A stretch of 64,000 nucleotides of DNA from Nocardia huaxiensis (GCF_013744875.1 NZ_CP059399.1:6882001-6946000); one strand, 5' to 3'. Numbered from the stretch's first letter, positions 29,216 to 38,222 are shown. A program made the numbers and translations. Notes: a model not told the origin generated them from the letters alone.

Positions 29216-29320
29216 CCCTCATGTGAGGGGGAACCGGTGTGCGGGGCGGAAATTCCCTCATTCGCGGGATGGGGGCCGGGCACGCGTCCGATGAAGCTGA
29301 TCAGCACATCACAGCTGATC
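29216..29320. promoter_or_regulatory. Palindrome and repeats between divergent LuxR locus and flavoprotein
   Basis: A perfect 14-base palindrome, CCCTCATGTGAGGG (29216-29229), lies 38 bases from a degenerate second copy, CCCTCATTCGCGGG (29254-29267). A direct repeat, AGCTGATC (29295-29302 and 29313-29320), precedes the flavoprotein ribosome site. These are candidate operators in the shared intergenic region; the binding protein is unknown, the LuxR regulator being the obvious guess. Confidence 0.4.
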
Positions 29321-29333
29321 GGAAGGACAGGCA

Positions 29334-30941
29334 ATGCATATCGGGATCATCGGGGGCGGCGCGGCGGCCGTCGGGCTGTTGGACGCCTTGGCGGGCGCGA
29401 CGCGGGAGCAGGACAGCGGCGGAAATGCCGGGCGCATCACGGTTTTCGACGGGTCGGCGGCGATGTGGCGGGGGCGGCCCTATCAGGTCGACGCTGAGGC
29501 GGTGCGGGTCAATGCTCCGCCGCGCATCATGTCGGTGCGGGCCGGGGACCCCACCCACTATCAGGAGTGGCTGCGGGGGCGGGACGGGGTCGACAGGTAT
29601 CTCGATGACGGGCTGGGTCAGCCGTTGCTGCCACGCGGACAGTACGGCGAGTATCTGGCGGACACCGCACGGGCTGCGATCGCCACCCTGCGACATGCTG
29701 GGTGGCGGGTCAGCGTCGTGAATGCCCGAGTCACCGGCTACTCGCGCGACAGGGGCGCGTTCCGCCGCGCGGACCGGGATACAGCCGCCGAGCCTGCTGT
29801 ATTGCCCGCGGCCGACAGCGGCACCGTGCCGACGGCAGGAGCAACCCTGCACACCGACGACGGCGGCAGGGTGGAGACGCTGCGGGCGGCACTGCTGACC
29901 GAGGACGGTGGCGTGGTCGCGGTGGATCGGGCAGTGCTGTGCGTGGGAAGTGGTCGTCCGCGCGACCATTACGGGCTGTCCGGTGCACCGGGGTATCGCA
30001 ATGAGCCATATCCGCTGGCGGAGACACTGCGGGAGGTTCCTGCGGATGCGCATGTGGCGGTGATCGGCAGTGGGTTGACGGCTGTGGATATCGCCGCCGC
30101 GTTGGATGCGCGCGGGCATGTGGGGCGGATCAGTTTTCTGTCCCGCAGTGGGACATTGCCGTTCGTGCAGCAGCGGCCTGTGCGGTTGGAGCCCCGGCAC
30201 CTCACGGCCGCGGCTGTGGCGGGAATTGCGGCGGAGCGGGGGGAACTCACCTTCGCGGATCTCGTGTCGCTGATGCGGGCCGAGTTGGCTGATCTCGGAG
30301 ACGATTTCGAGTCGTTCGCGAACGAGATACTGGGTGCGAACTCCGAGGATCCGGTCGATCGGTTGCGGCGACAGCTGGCGGCGGTCGATGCACCGCATCG
30401 CGGTCTTCGGTTGCTGGCCATGGTGATTCGGGTGGCCGGGCCCGTCGCGTGGCCGCTGCTGCGCGAACGCGACCGGGCCATGCTGCGTACTCGCCACTTT
30501 CGCGTCGCGAATGGGCTGAGCTCACCGATGGTGCCGCACAATGCGAAAATCCTGATGCGCCTGCTGGATTCGGGACAGCTGCGGCTGCGCTCCGGGCTGC
30601 GCAAGATCGAGGCGCGGGCGGGTGGCGGGTTCACCGTGTCCGACGAGGCGGAGTGGACAGCCGATGTCGTGCTCAATGCCGTCAATCCGCCCGCCTACAC
30701 CACCCCGCAGGACACCGAGCCGCTGGTGAGCGCCCTGCTGGAGGCGGGTGCGGCGGAACTGCACCCGGCGGGCGGGCTACGGGTCGATCCGGCGACCCGC
30801 CGCCTGCTGGTCGGCGGGCGGGCGGATGCGACCTGGCATGTGCTGGGCAATCTCGCCGCCGACTCGATGTTCATCGCCACCAACCCGCCGGGCCTGGCGC
30901 AGGCCGCCGCCCGGCTGGCCCCGATCCTGTTGGAGCGGTAG
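29334..30941 (+). CDS. FAD/NAD(P)-binding protein
   Basis: A 535-residue flavoprotein of the FAD_NAD_binding_9 group. The N-terminal dinucleotide fold is HIGIIGGGAAAVGLLDAL. A second Rossmann-like motif, VAVIGSGLTAVDIAAAL, lies near residue 245. A C-terminal block around residue 500 ends in MFIATNPPGLAQAA. Members are often called hydroxyacylglutathione hydrolase-like or SidA-like without known substrate. GGAAGGACAGGCA precedes the ATG. It is divergent from the LuxR locus. Confidence 0.78.
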   Translation: MHIGIIGGGAAAVGLLDALAGATREQDSGGNAGRITVFDGSAAMWRGRPYQVDAEAVRVNAPPRIMSVRAGDPTHYQEWLRGRDGVDRYLDDGLGQPLLPRGQYGEYLADTARAAIATLRHAGWRVSVVNARVTGYSRDRGAFRRADRDTAAEPAVLPAADSGTVPTAGATLHTDDGGRVETLRAALLTEDGGVVAVDRAVLCVGSGRPRDHYGLSGAPGYRNEPYPLAETLREVPADAHVAVIGSGLTAVDIAAALDARGHVGRISFLSRSGTLPFVQQRPVRLEPRHLTAAAVAGIAAERGELTFADLVSLMRAELADLGDDFESFANEILGANSEDPVDRLRRQLAAVDAPHRGLRLLAMVIRVAGPVAWPLLRERDRAMLRTRHFRVANGLSSPMVPHNAKILMRLLDSGQLRLRSGLRKIEARAGGGFTVSDEAEWTADVVLNAVNPPAYTTPQDTEPLVSALLEAGAAELHPAGGLRVDPATRRLLVGGRADATWHVLGNLAADSMFIATNPPGLAQAAARLAPILLER

Positions 30942-30997
30942 CGGTTCGGCGGCGTCCCGCGCGTCGCCGGAGCAGTGCACCTCGAGGCGGCGGTGGT

Positions 30998-31816
30998 TCA
31001 GCAGGTGGAGAAGTACTTTTCGTAGGAGTCGGGGACGCCGTCGGCGCGGGCCGTGGACCAGCACACGTCGTGCGGGAAGCCGACGTAGGTGCTCCAGGGG
31101 GTGGAGGGCGTGCGGGAGACGATGCGCTGGCTGTCGCCGGGGACGTCCCAGACTATGACCGCCCAGAAGCCGTCGCAGTTGGTGACGGTCGGGGTGGCCT
31201 CACGCAGCCAGGACTCCACATTCAGGTCGTGCACGATGGTCTGCCCGGCACAGAGCGGGCCGGGAGCCGGATCCTGGAAGCGGAGCTGACCGGTGACGGT
31301 CTGGCCGGACGACTCGAGGAACAGCGTGTGCAGACCCTCGGGAACCGGGTTGGTGCCGGGCGGGGCGGTCATGCCCAGGCGGTAGCAACCGGTGGGGACG
31401 GTGATCACGGCTTTGCCGTCGAGATCCGTTGTGGCGTCCCAGCGCTGGGTTTCCGGCGTGCCCTCGGGGAGGTCGTGTCCGGTGGGGTTGCACGGCTGGT
31501 GCAGGGTCAGCCGCACGGGCACGTACGGGATCGCGACGCCGGACAGGCTCTGGGTTCGGATGATCACCGTGCCCTCCCCCGCCGGAGTGGAATCCGAGGG
31601 GGGCTCGGTGGTTACCTGCGTGGTTCCCGCGGTCGGCGCGCCCTGGGCGGGCGGGGCCGTGCCGCTGGGCGGTCCGGTGGTCGCGCTGGTGGTCACTGTT
31701 GTTGTCGCAGTAGCCGATTCGCTGCGCGGAGCCTCCGGTTCGTTCGAACCGCATGCCGCTGCGAGCATGACCACGCCGAGTAGTGCCACCGTGTGCAGGA
31801 ATCTGCGCTTGCCCAT
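30998..31816 (-). CDS. Hypothetical lipoprotein
   Basis: A 272-residue exported lipoprotein: basic start, hydrophobic core and VVMLAAAC lipobox (Cys about residue 22), then a Thr/Pro-rich spacer of about 60 residues. The mature domain has a carboxypeptidase-regulatory or Ig-like strand pattern (GVAIPYVPVRLTLHQPC, TTDLDGKAVITVPTGCYRLGM) and about six cysteines. I do not recognise a family with a known role. GGAGG precedes the ATG at 31816. It lies 99 bases after the truB stop on the same strand. Confidence 0.7.
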   Translation of the reverse strand: MGKRRFLHTVALLGVVMLAAACGSNEPEAPRSESATATTTVTTSATTGPPSGTAPPAQGAPTAGTTQVTTEPPSDSTPAGEGTVIIRTQSLSGVAIPYVPVRLTLHQPCNPTGHDLPEGTPETQRWDATTDLDGKAVITVPTGCYRLGMTAPPGTNPVPEGLHTLFLESSGQTVTGQLRFQDPAPGPLCAGQTIVHDLNVESWLREATPTVTNCDGFWAVIVWDVPGDSQRIVSRTPSTPWSTYVGFPHDVCWSTARADGVPDSYEKYFSTC

Positions 31817-31915
31817 CGCCGTTGACCTCCGTCGAGCAGTCCGATACTGCAAGTATCGCGCTCGGAGGCAGGGGTATTAACGCTGGTTAATGCCCCTTTT
31901 TCCGGGGGCCGACCG

Positions 31916-32851
31916 TCACAGGTTGGAGGGGCGGACCACCATGACCGAGGAGGCGCGCTTGCCGCTCTCCTGCAGCAGGGCGATGGTGCGGCCCGACGGG
32001 TCGACCGCCGCGTAGACGCCCTTGATGCCGACCGGGTCGAGCCAGCGGCCGTTGCGCAGGTCGTCGGCCTGCTTCTCGTCGATCTCGCGGAGCGGGAAGG
32101 CGGTGCGGGTCGCCTCGTCGATGTCGAGGCTGAGCAGCGGCTGCTCGGCTTCCGAAGCGGCCGTGAGCTCTTCGAGGGTGCGGGCGTGCTCGAGGGTGAA
32201 GGGGCCCACGCGGGTGCGGCGCAGGGCGGTGAGATGCCCTCCGACGCCGAGCTTTTCACCGAGGTCGCGGGCCAGCGCACGGATGTAGGTGCCGGAGGAG
32301 CATTCGACCTCGACGTCGAGATCGACGAATTGCTCTGTGCCGGTGTCGATATCGCGGCGGGCCAGGATGTCGAAGCGGCTCACGGTGACGGGGCGGGCGG
32401 CCAGCTGGACGTCCTCACCGGCACGAGCGCGGGCATAGGCGCGTTCGCCATTGACCTTGATGGCGCTCACGGTGGCCGGGACCTGCTGGATGTCGCCGGT
32501 CAATTCGGCGACACCCGAGGCGATTTCGGCATCGGTGATATGACCGGCCGGGGTGGTTGCGACCACCTCGCCCTCCGCGTCGTCGGTGATCGTGGACTGC
32601 CCGAGCCGGATGGTGGCGGCGTACGCCTTGGTGGTCAGGGTGAGCAGGCCGAGCAGCTTGGTGGCGCGCTCCACGCCCAGCACCAGCACGCCGGTGGCCA
32701 TCGGGTCCAGGGTGCCGGCGTGGCCGATCTTCTTGGTGCGCAACAGCCTTCGGCTCTTGGCGACCACGTCGTGACTGGTCCAGCCGCCGTCCTTGTCGAC
32801 GATGAGCAGACCGCCGAGCGCGTCCACCACGGGTGTTCTCTTCTCGCTCAT
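31916..32851 (-). CDS. truB: tRNA pseudouridine-55 synthase
   Basis: Makes pseudouridine 55 in the T-loop of tRNA. The 311-residue protein carries the catalytic block KIGHAGTLDPMATGVL with Asp49, GGLLIVDKDGGWTSHDVV at the start, VSAIKVNGERAYARAR, and the CSSGTYIRALARDLG motif. The C-terminal domain is the actinobacterial type. Its ATG overlaps the pptT stop (ATGA). The pptT-truB pair is the same in mycobacteria. Confidence 0.96.
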   Translation of the reverse strand: MSEKRTPVVDALGGLLIVDKDGGWTSHDVVAKSRRLLRTKKIGHAGTLDPMATGVLVLGVERATKLLGLLTLTTKAYAATIRLGQSTITDDAEGEVVATTPAGHITDAEIASGVAELTGDIQQVPATVSAIKVNGERAYARARAGEDVQLAARPVTVSRFDILARRDIDTGTEQFVDLDVEVECSSGTYIRALARDLGEKLGVGGHLTALRRTRVGPFTLEHARTLEELTAASEAEQPLLSLDIDEATRTAFPLREIDEKQADDLRNGRWLDPVGIKGVYAAVDPSGRTIALLQESGKRASSVMVVRPSNL

Positions 32852-33525
32852 CAGCCCTCCACGATCGCGGTCAGGATGAGTCCGTCGGCGACGACCCAGC
32901 GGCCGTCGAAAGATGTCAACGCCGGGCCACCATCGGTGGTGTGGCCGGGAATCAGCAGTTCGCTGCGGAAGGTGCCGGCGCCCGCGCCGCCGGACTCCTC
33001 GTCCACGGTGAAGGTGATGTGCGCGTCCTCGAAGCCCAGCCAGCGCCCGGTCAGCGGACGCCACGTCTTGTAGGTCGCCTCCTTGGCGCAGAACAGCAGC
33101 CGATCCAGGTGCAGGCCGGTGCCGGGCAGCACGGCCGACAGCCATGCGCGCTCCTGCGGCAGGCTCACCGAATCGAGCACCCCGTCGGGCAGGGCGGCGT
33201 GCGGTTCGGCGTCGATGCCCACCGAGCGGTAGCGCAGCTTGTGCGCGAGCACCGCGGCCTTGTAACCGTCGGTGTGGGTGAGGCTGCCGACGACGCCGCG
33301 CGGCCAGATCGGCCCGCCGTCGTCGGCCTTGCCGATGGCCACCGCGGGCTCACCGAGCTGGGCCAGGGCCTGCCGGGCGCAGTAGCGCGCGCCGATGAAA
33401 TCGCGGCGGCGCTTCTCCACCGCCTTGGTGATGAGGTGTTCCTCGCCGGGATGCGGCTTCAAATCCTCCGGGTATGCCAGCAGTTCGGCCGCGGCCACTC
33501 CGCTGGGCAGAATCCTGCCGATCAA
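32851..33525 (-). CDS. pptT: 4'-phosphopantetheinyl transferase PptT
   Basis: Transfers the phosphopantetheine arm to carrier domains of polyketide, siderophore and reductase enzymes. The 224-residue protein has GSLTHTDGYKAAVL, the magnesium site GIDAEPH, and FCAKEATYKTW-x-P. It matches mycobacterial PptT along its length. The start reads TTG (IGRILP follows), supported by similar N-termini in relatives, with a weak CGGAG upstream; no better in-frame start exists. It is the likely activator of the carrier domain in the carboxylic acid reductase at 50250-53717. Upstream (33526-33789) I see no gene. Confidence 0.93.
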   Translation of the reverse strand: MIGRILPSGVAAAELLAYPEDLKPHPGEEHLITKAVEKRRRDFIGARYCARQALAQLGEPAVAIGKADDGGPIWPRGVVGSLTHTDGYKAAVLAHKLRYRSVGIDAEPHAALPDGVLDSVSLPQERAWLSAVLPGTGLHLDRLLFCAKEATYKTWRPLTGRWLGFEDAHITFTVDEESGGAGAGTFRSELLIPGHTTDGGPALTSFDGRWVVADGLILTAIVEG

Positions 33526-33789
33526 GCGCGCCGACTCCGTCGCCGCGACCGCCCGCTCCTCGATGACCAGCCTCCTGCTCGGTACCCAATGCTCGCGCGC
33601 TCAGGCGGCGGCAATTGCCTCAACGAGCCTAACCCGGCGGGCGTTCCCGTCCGTGCGCGCCCGTGATGGTCGCTCGTTCGGCATGCCGGAACCGACGGCG
33701 ATTGCTAGGATGTTGCCAGCTCGTATTCACGCGTAATCCAGCACTTTCCGTGGCGCCGCGCGGCGTCTCCATGGGCAGGAGGGGCGTAT

Positions 33790-34338
33790 ATGACAGTCGA
33801 GCCGTCGACAGGCCGGACGGGGGTGCGGCCCGCCGAATTCATCGGACCGGCGCGCATCATGGCCACCCTGCGGGTCAATGGCCACGAACACTTCACCGTG
33901 CTGGAACCACGCACCAGCCTGCTCGACGCCCTGCGCGAGCATCTGCACCTCACCGGCACCAAGAAGGGCTGCGATCAGGGCGGCTGCGGAGCCTGCACGG
34001 TGTGGGTGGACAACCGGCGGGTGCTGTCCTGCCTGACCCTCGCCCTCGCCGCGGAGGGCCGCGAGATCACCACCATCGAGGGGGTGGCCGACGGTGAGGA
34101 CCTGCACCCGATGCAGCGGGCCTTCCTCGAAGCCGACGGATTCCAGTGCGGCTACTGCACTCCCGGCCAGATCATGTCGGCCATCAAATGCGTGGAGGAG
34201 GGGCACGCCGAATCCGACGCCGAGACCGCCGAATGGATGAGCGGCAACATCTGCCGGTGCGCGGCCTATCAGAACATTCGCGAAGCGGTGCGCAGCGGAC
34301 GCGACGCCATGCGCGAGGCGGACGGAGAGCGGCCGTGA
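33790..34338 (+). CDS. Molybdenum hydroxylase 2Fe-2S subunit (PaoA/YagT type)
   Basis: A 182-residue electron-transfer subunit with two [2Fe-2S] clusters. The plant-ferredoxin-like cluster uses Cys61, Cys66, Cys69 and Cys81 (KKGCDQGGCGACTVWVD). The second uses Cys120, Cys123, Cys155 and Cys157 (QCGYCTPGQ and NICRCAAY). It passes electrons from the molybdenum subunit to the FAD subunit. The stop overlaps the GTG of the FAD subunit gene. It is first of a three-gene operon. Confidence 0.92.
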   Translation: MTVEPSTGRTGVRPAEFIGPARIMATLRVNGHEHFTVLEPRTSLLDALREHLHLTGTKKGCDQGGCGACTVWVDNRRVLSCLTLALAAEGREITTIEGVADGEDLHPMQRAFLEADGFQCGYCTPGQIMSAIKCVEEGHAESDAETAEWMSGNICRCAAYQNIREAVRSGRDAMREADGERP

Positions 34339-35345
34339 AACCCATCGCCTACGCCCGGCCCACCACCGTCGAACAGGCGGTCAGCACCGTAACCTCCAGG
34401 CCCGGAACGGTTTTCCTGGCCGGCGGCACCACACTGGTGGACATGCTGCGCATCGGGGCCATGGAACCCGACAATGTCGTGGACATCACCTGGCTGCCGC
34501 TGGGCGGGCTCGAGCACACGCCCGACGGCGGACTGCGCATCGGAGCGCTCGCCAAGATGAGCGAGGTGGCCGCGGAAGCCGGTGTGCGCGAACGGTATCC
34601 GTTCCTTTCGGTGGCACTGTGGAAGGGCGCGTCGGCGCAGCTGCGGAATATGGCGACCATGGGCGGCAACCTCATGCAGAAGGTGCGTTGCGCGTACTTC
34701 CGCGAGCCCGGAAGAGCCTGCAACAAGCGGGATCCCGGGGCCGGATGCGCGGCCATGGACGGAATCCACCGGGGGCACGCGATTCTCGGCACCAGCCCGA
34801 TGTGCTTCGCCACGCACCCCTCCGATGTCGCGATCCCGCTCGTGGCCCTGGACGCGACGGTGACCGTGTGGGGTCCGCGCGGGGAACGCACGATCGCCTT
34901 CGACGACTTCTTCCTGCTGCCGGGCAGCACGCCGCATGTCGAGCACCCCCTCGCCGGGGACGAGCTGATCACGCGCATCGACGTGCCCGCCCTGCCGTTT
35001 GCCAGGAATTCGCACTATCTGAAGGTGCGCGACCGGGAGTCGTACGAATTCGCGCTCACCTCCGCGGCCGTGGCCATGAATGTCGCGGACGGCACAGTCG
35101 TGGATGTGCGCATCGGGCTCGGCGGAGTGGCCACCAAACCGTGGCGGGCGCGCACCGCCGAATCAGTGCTCATCGGGAAGTCGGCCACCCGGGCCAATTT
35201 CGAGAAGGCAGCCGCCGCGGAGCTGGAGGCGGCGGATACGTCGCATCCCATGAATGTGTTCAAGGTCGAACTGGCACAGCGGACTCTGGTGCGGGCACTG
35301 GAAGCCGTGCGACCACAGGTGCATCCGCTGGGAGGTACGCGATGA
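34335..35345 (+). CDS. Molybdenum hydroxylase FAD subunit with 4Fe-4S motif (PaoB/YagS type)
   Basis: A 336-residue CO dehydrogenase/xanthine dehydrogenase medium-type flavoprotein. FAD-binding segments are FLAGGTTLVDMLR and TMGGNLMQ. An inserted cysteine loop, RCAYFREPGRACNKRDPGAGC (Cys119, Cys129, Cys138), is typical of PaoB/YagS, whose FAD subunit holds an extra [4Fe-4S] cluster; standard xanthine dehydrogenases lack it. This places the complex with periplasmic/cytosolic aldehyde oxidoreductases rather than xanthine dehydrogenase. GTG overlaps the previous stop and its own stop overlaps the next ATG. Confidence 0.9.
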   Translation: MKPIAYARPTTVEQAVSTVTSRPGTVFLAGGTTLVDMLRIGAMEPDNVVDITWLPLGGLEHTPDGGLRIGALAKMSEVAAEAGVRERYPFLSVALWKGASAQLRNMATMGGNLMQKVRCAYFREPGRACNKRDPGAGCAAMDGIHRGHAILGTSPMCFATHPSDVAIPLVALDATVTVWGPRGERTIAFDDFFLLPGSTPHVEHPLAGDELITRIDVPALPFARNSHYLKVRDRESYEFALTSAAVAMNVADGTVVDVRIGLGGVATKPWRARTAESVLIGKSATRANFEKAAAAELEAADTSHPMNVFKVELAQRTLVRALEAVRPQVHPLGGTR

Positions 35346-37603
35346 CCGCCACCATGGCCGGACCGCTGGTCGGGCGGGGGCTGGATCGGATCGACGGGCG
35401 GGCCAAGGTCACCGGCGCGGCCCACTACACGGCCGAGATACCGCTGCCCGGCGTCGCCCACGCGGTACTGGTGGGAGCGCGGATCGGCTGCGGCACAGTG
35501 CGATCGGTCGACATCCGGGCGGCGTTGAACGCGGGTGCGATAGCGGTGTTCACGCACGAGAACCTGCCGCGAGTCGCCGACATTCCGCCACAGTTCCCCT
35601 CCGCGTACGGTGGGCCCGCACCCGGACAGACCTTCTTTCCCATGCAGGACAACGAGATCCACTACTACGGGCAGCCGATCGCCGTGGTGCTCGCCGACAC
35701 CTTCGAAACCGCCCAGCACGCCGCCGAACTCGTGGTCGCCGACTACGACAGCCGGGACACGCTGGTACGGCTGGACGACGGCCGCGCGCAGCAGTATCAG
35801 CCGGACAAGATCTTCTGCGGACTGGTGCCGGCGGTGCAGGCGCGCGGCGACTTCGAGGCGGCCGCGCGGTCGGCCGCCCATACCTTCGACGCCACTTACC
35901 ATTTCGCCGCCAACCACCACAATCCCATCGAATGCTCGGCGACCGCGGCGGTGTGGGACGGCGACACCGTCACCGTGTACGACGCCACCCAGGGCATCAG
36001 CGCCACCCAGGCGACGGTGGCGGCCTACCTGGGCCTCTCGCCCAGCCATGTGCGGGTCGTATCCCATTACGTCGGAGGCGGATTCGGCGCGAAGGCCATG
36101 ATGTGGCCACATGTGACGCTCGCACCCATGATCGCCCGCGAACTGGGCAGGCCGGTCAAGCTGGTGCTCGATAGGGAGCAGATGTTCTACGGCACCGGGC
36201 TGCGCGAGGAACAGGAGCAGCGCATCACCCTGACCTGTGACGAGCAGGGCACCTTCACCGGGCTGCGGCATCACAAGCTGTCCGTCACTTCACCGTTCGA
36301 CGATTGGGCGGAGCTGTCGCTCAGCGTGGCCGGGCAGGCGTACGGAATCCCGAACTACGACGGGCAGTATCGGCTCGTCCGGGGCAACATCATGACGCCG
36401 ACCTTCATGCGCGGGCCCGGTGAGGCGTCGGGCATGGTGGCCATGGAATGCGCCATCGACGAACTGGCCGAGGAACTCGGCGTCGACCCGGTGGAACTGC
36501 GGCTGCGCAACCACGCCGCCATCGACCCGGAGAGCGGGCATCCGTGGAGCTCGGACGGCTACGCCGACTGCGTGCGCCTGGCCGCCGAACGCTTCGGCTG
36601 GTCGGCGGAGCAGCGGCGGGCCGGGGCGCGCACGGACGGGAACTGGCGCATCGGCTGGGGCATGGGAACGGCCGGATATCCGGTGTACGCGCCCGGACAG
36701 CCGCAGCGCGCGCACGCGCGATTGCTGGCCGATGGATCGCTGGTGGTGCAGGCCGGCACCCAGGACTTCGGCACCGGGGTGGGAACGACCATGGCGCAGG
36801 TCGCCGGAGATGTCCTCGGCCTCGAATTCGACAGTGTGCGAGTCGATATCGGTGACACCGATTATCCGAATATCGCGGCGGCGGTGGGCTCGATGGGGGC
36901 GGGCGCCATCAGCGCCGCCGTGCACACCGCCTGCACCGATCTGCTGGCGCAGCTGATCGAGCTGGCCGTCACCGATACCGCGTCGCCATTGCACGGCCGG
37001 ATCGGCGCGGAACTGGAGGCGCGGGACGGACGGCTGCGGGTACGTGCGAATCCCGCTGTCGGGGAAACGTATTCGGCGCTGCTGGCCCGCAATCACCTCA
37101 TCGATGTGGAGGCCATCGGGGCCTGGAATCCGCCGGATCCCAACGCGCCCTTCGGGAAGATCAGCTTCGGGGCGCAGTTCGCCGAGGTCGCGGTGGACCC
37201 CGAACTCGGGCTGGTGCGGGTGCGGCGCATGGTGGGCGCGTTCGCGCCGGGCCGGGTGCTCAACGCCAAACTGGCGCGCAGTCAGGTGCTGGGCGGCATG
37301 AACTGGGGACTGTCCCAAGCGCTCATGGAGGCCACGCTGCCGGACGCGCGCGACGGCAGCTGGGCCAACCCGTCACTGCTCGAGTACCTGCTGCCGGTCA
37401 ATGCCGACGCACCCGAGGTCGACATCTCCTTCGTGGAGGTCGAGGACCGGGTGGTGAATCCCTTGGGCGTCAAGGGACTCGGGGAACTCGGCATGATCGG
37501 CGCGGCGGCGGCCATCATCAATGCCGTGCAGCACGCCACCGGTGCGCGCATCCGGGAGATCCCGGTGCGCATCGAACACCTGCTTGACTTCAGGTCGACC
37601 TGA
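35342..37603 (+). CDS. Molybdenum hydroxylase catalytic subunit (PaoC/YagR type)
   Basis: A 753-residue molybdopterin-binding subunit. It opens with GRGLDRIDGRAKVTGAAHYTAEI, a typical start. Cofactor motifs include VGGGFGAK near residue 245, the FMRGPGEASGM loop near 358, and the catalytic glutamate Glu715 in KGLGELGM. With its two partners it probably oxidises aldehydes to acids. No twin-arginine signal is visible on any subunit, so a cytoplasmic complex is likely. The ATG overlaps the FAD subunit stop. An 18-base palindrome covers the stop codon. Confidence 0.92.
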   Translation: MTATMAGPLVGRGLDRIDGRAKVTGAAHYTAEIPLPGVAHAVLVGARIGCGTVRSVDIRAALNAGAIAVFTHENLPRVADIPPQFPSAYGGPAPGQTFFPMQDNEIHYYGQPIAVVLADTFETAQHAAELVVADYDSRDTLVRLDDGRAQQYQPDKIFCGLVPAVQARGDFEAAARSAAHTFDATYHFAANHHNPIECSATAAVWDGDTVTVYDATQGISATQATVAAYLGLSPSHVRVVSHYVGGGFGAKAMMWPHVTLAPMIARELGRPVKLVLDREQMFYGTGLREEQEQRITLTCDEQGTFTGLRHHKLSVTSPFDDWAELSLSVAGQAYGIPNYDGQYRLVRGNIMTPTFMRGPGEASGMVAMECAIDELAEELGVDPVELRLRNHAAIDPESGHPWSSDGYADCVRLAAERFGWSAEQRRAGARTDGNWRIGWGMGTAGYPVYAPGQPQRAHARLLADGSLVVQAGTQDFGTGVGTTMAQVAGDVLGLEFDSVRVDIGDTDYPNIAAAVGSMGAGAISAAVHTACTDLLAQLIELAVTDTASPLHGRIGAELEARDGRLRVRANPAVGETYSALLARNHLIDVEAIGAWNPPDPNAPFGKISFGAQFAEVAVDPELGLVRVRRMVGAFAPGRVLNAKLARSQVLGGMNWGLSQALMEATLPDARDGSWANPSLLEYLLPVNADAPEVDISFVEVEDRVVNPLGVKGLGELGMIGAAAAIINAVQHATGARIREIPVRIEHLLDFRST

Positions 37604-37641
37604 AGCCGGAAGCTGGCGGCAACCTCACCGAAAGGGTTGCC
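37588..37641. repeat. Palindrome over the stop codon and hairpin before the methyltransferase
   Basis: CTTCAGGTCGACCTGAAG (37588-37605) is a perfect palindrome spanning the TGA of the molybdenum subunit. A second structure pairs GGCAACC (37618-37624) with GGTTGCC (37635-37641), which abuts the next ATG and encloses its AAAGGG ribosome site. The pair could end the operon transcript or limit readthrough translation. Confidence 0.5.
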
Positions 37642-38190
37642 ATGACCAGCTTCGACCTCCAGGCCAGCCGGAACTACGACCGCCGCGCCACCCGGCTGCT
37701 GACCGGGCTCTACCGGCATATCACCGCCGATGTGAACCGGGCGGCGGCGAAGGGCGCGACGGTACTCGATATCGGGACCGGGCCGGGAAAACTCCTGTCC
37801 CACATGGCCGATGCGCGACCCGATCTGCGGCTGCACGGGGTGGATCTGTCGCCGCATATGATCACGCTGGCCGCCGACCGGCTGAGCGGGCGAGCCGAAC
37901 CGACCGTGGGCGATGTGGCCGCGCTCCCCTACCCGGACGCGAGTTTCGAGGTGGTGGTGTCGAGTCTGAGCCTGCACGAATGGCCGGATGTCACCGCCGC
38001 TGTCGGCGAGCTGCATCGCGTGCTCGCTCCCGGCGGGCTGGTCGCCCTCTACGACTTCCGCTTCGTCCGCGTCCGGGAGGCTCGTGTCGCGCTGGCGGCG
38101 GCATTCGGTCCCGTACGGCGCGAAGTCGTTCGCCCGCAACGACATCCGATCGGACTGTTCCTCCGACTGTCCGCCACCGGAAGGGCGTAG
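37642..38190 (+). CDS. Class I SAM-dependent methyltransferase
   Basis: A 182-residue methyltransferase. Motif I is VLDIGTGPGKLL near residue 40, the acidic residue is in LHGVDLSPHM, and the later motifs are VVVSSLSLHEWPD and LAPGGLVALYDF. The substrate is unknown. It starts 39 bases after the molybdenum hydroxylase operon but its ribosome site lies inside a hairpin. It may be an operon tail or an independent unit with the MerR gene that follows. Confidence 0.85.
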   Translation: MTSFDLQASRNYDRRATRLLTGLYRHITADVNRAAAKGATVLDIGTGPGKLLSHMADARPDLRLHGVDLSPHMITLAADRLSGRAEPTVGDVAALPYPDASFEVVVSSLSLHEWPDVTAAVGELHRVLAPGGLVALYDFRFVRVREARVALAAAFGPVRREVVRPQRHPIGLFLRLSATGRA

Positions 38191-38210
38191 TGTCCGCCGC
38201 CGCAGCGGAA

Positions 38211-38222
38211 TAGAGTGTGGTC
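38211..38222 (+). promoter_or_regulatory. Leaderless -10 before the MerR gene
   Basis: TAGAGT (38211-38216) fits the TANNNT -10 and lies 6 bases before the ATG at 38223. There is no Shine-Dalgarno at that ATG, which agrees with a leaderless transcript. No clear -35 was found. Confidence 0.45.

Noticed and set aside
33526..33789. A small gene upstream of pptT
   Set aside because: Open frames here only overlap the pptT N-terminal region out of frame and lack starts or conserved sequence.
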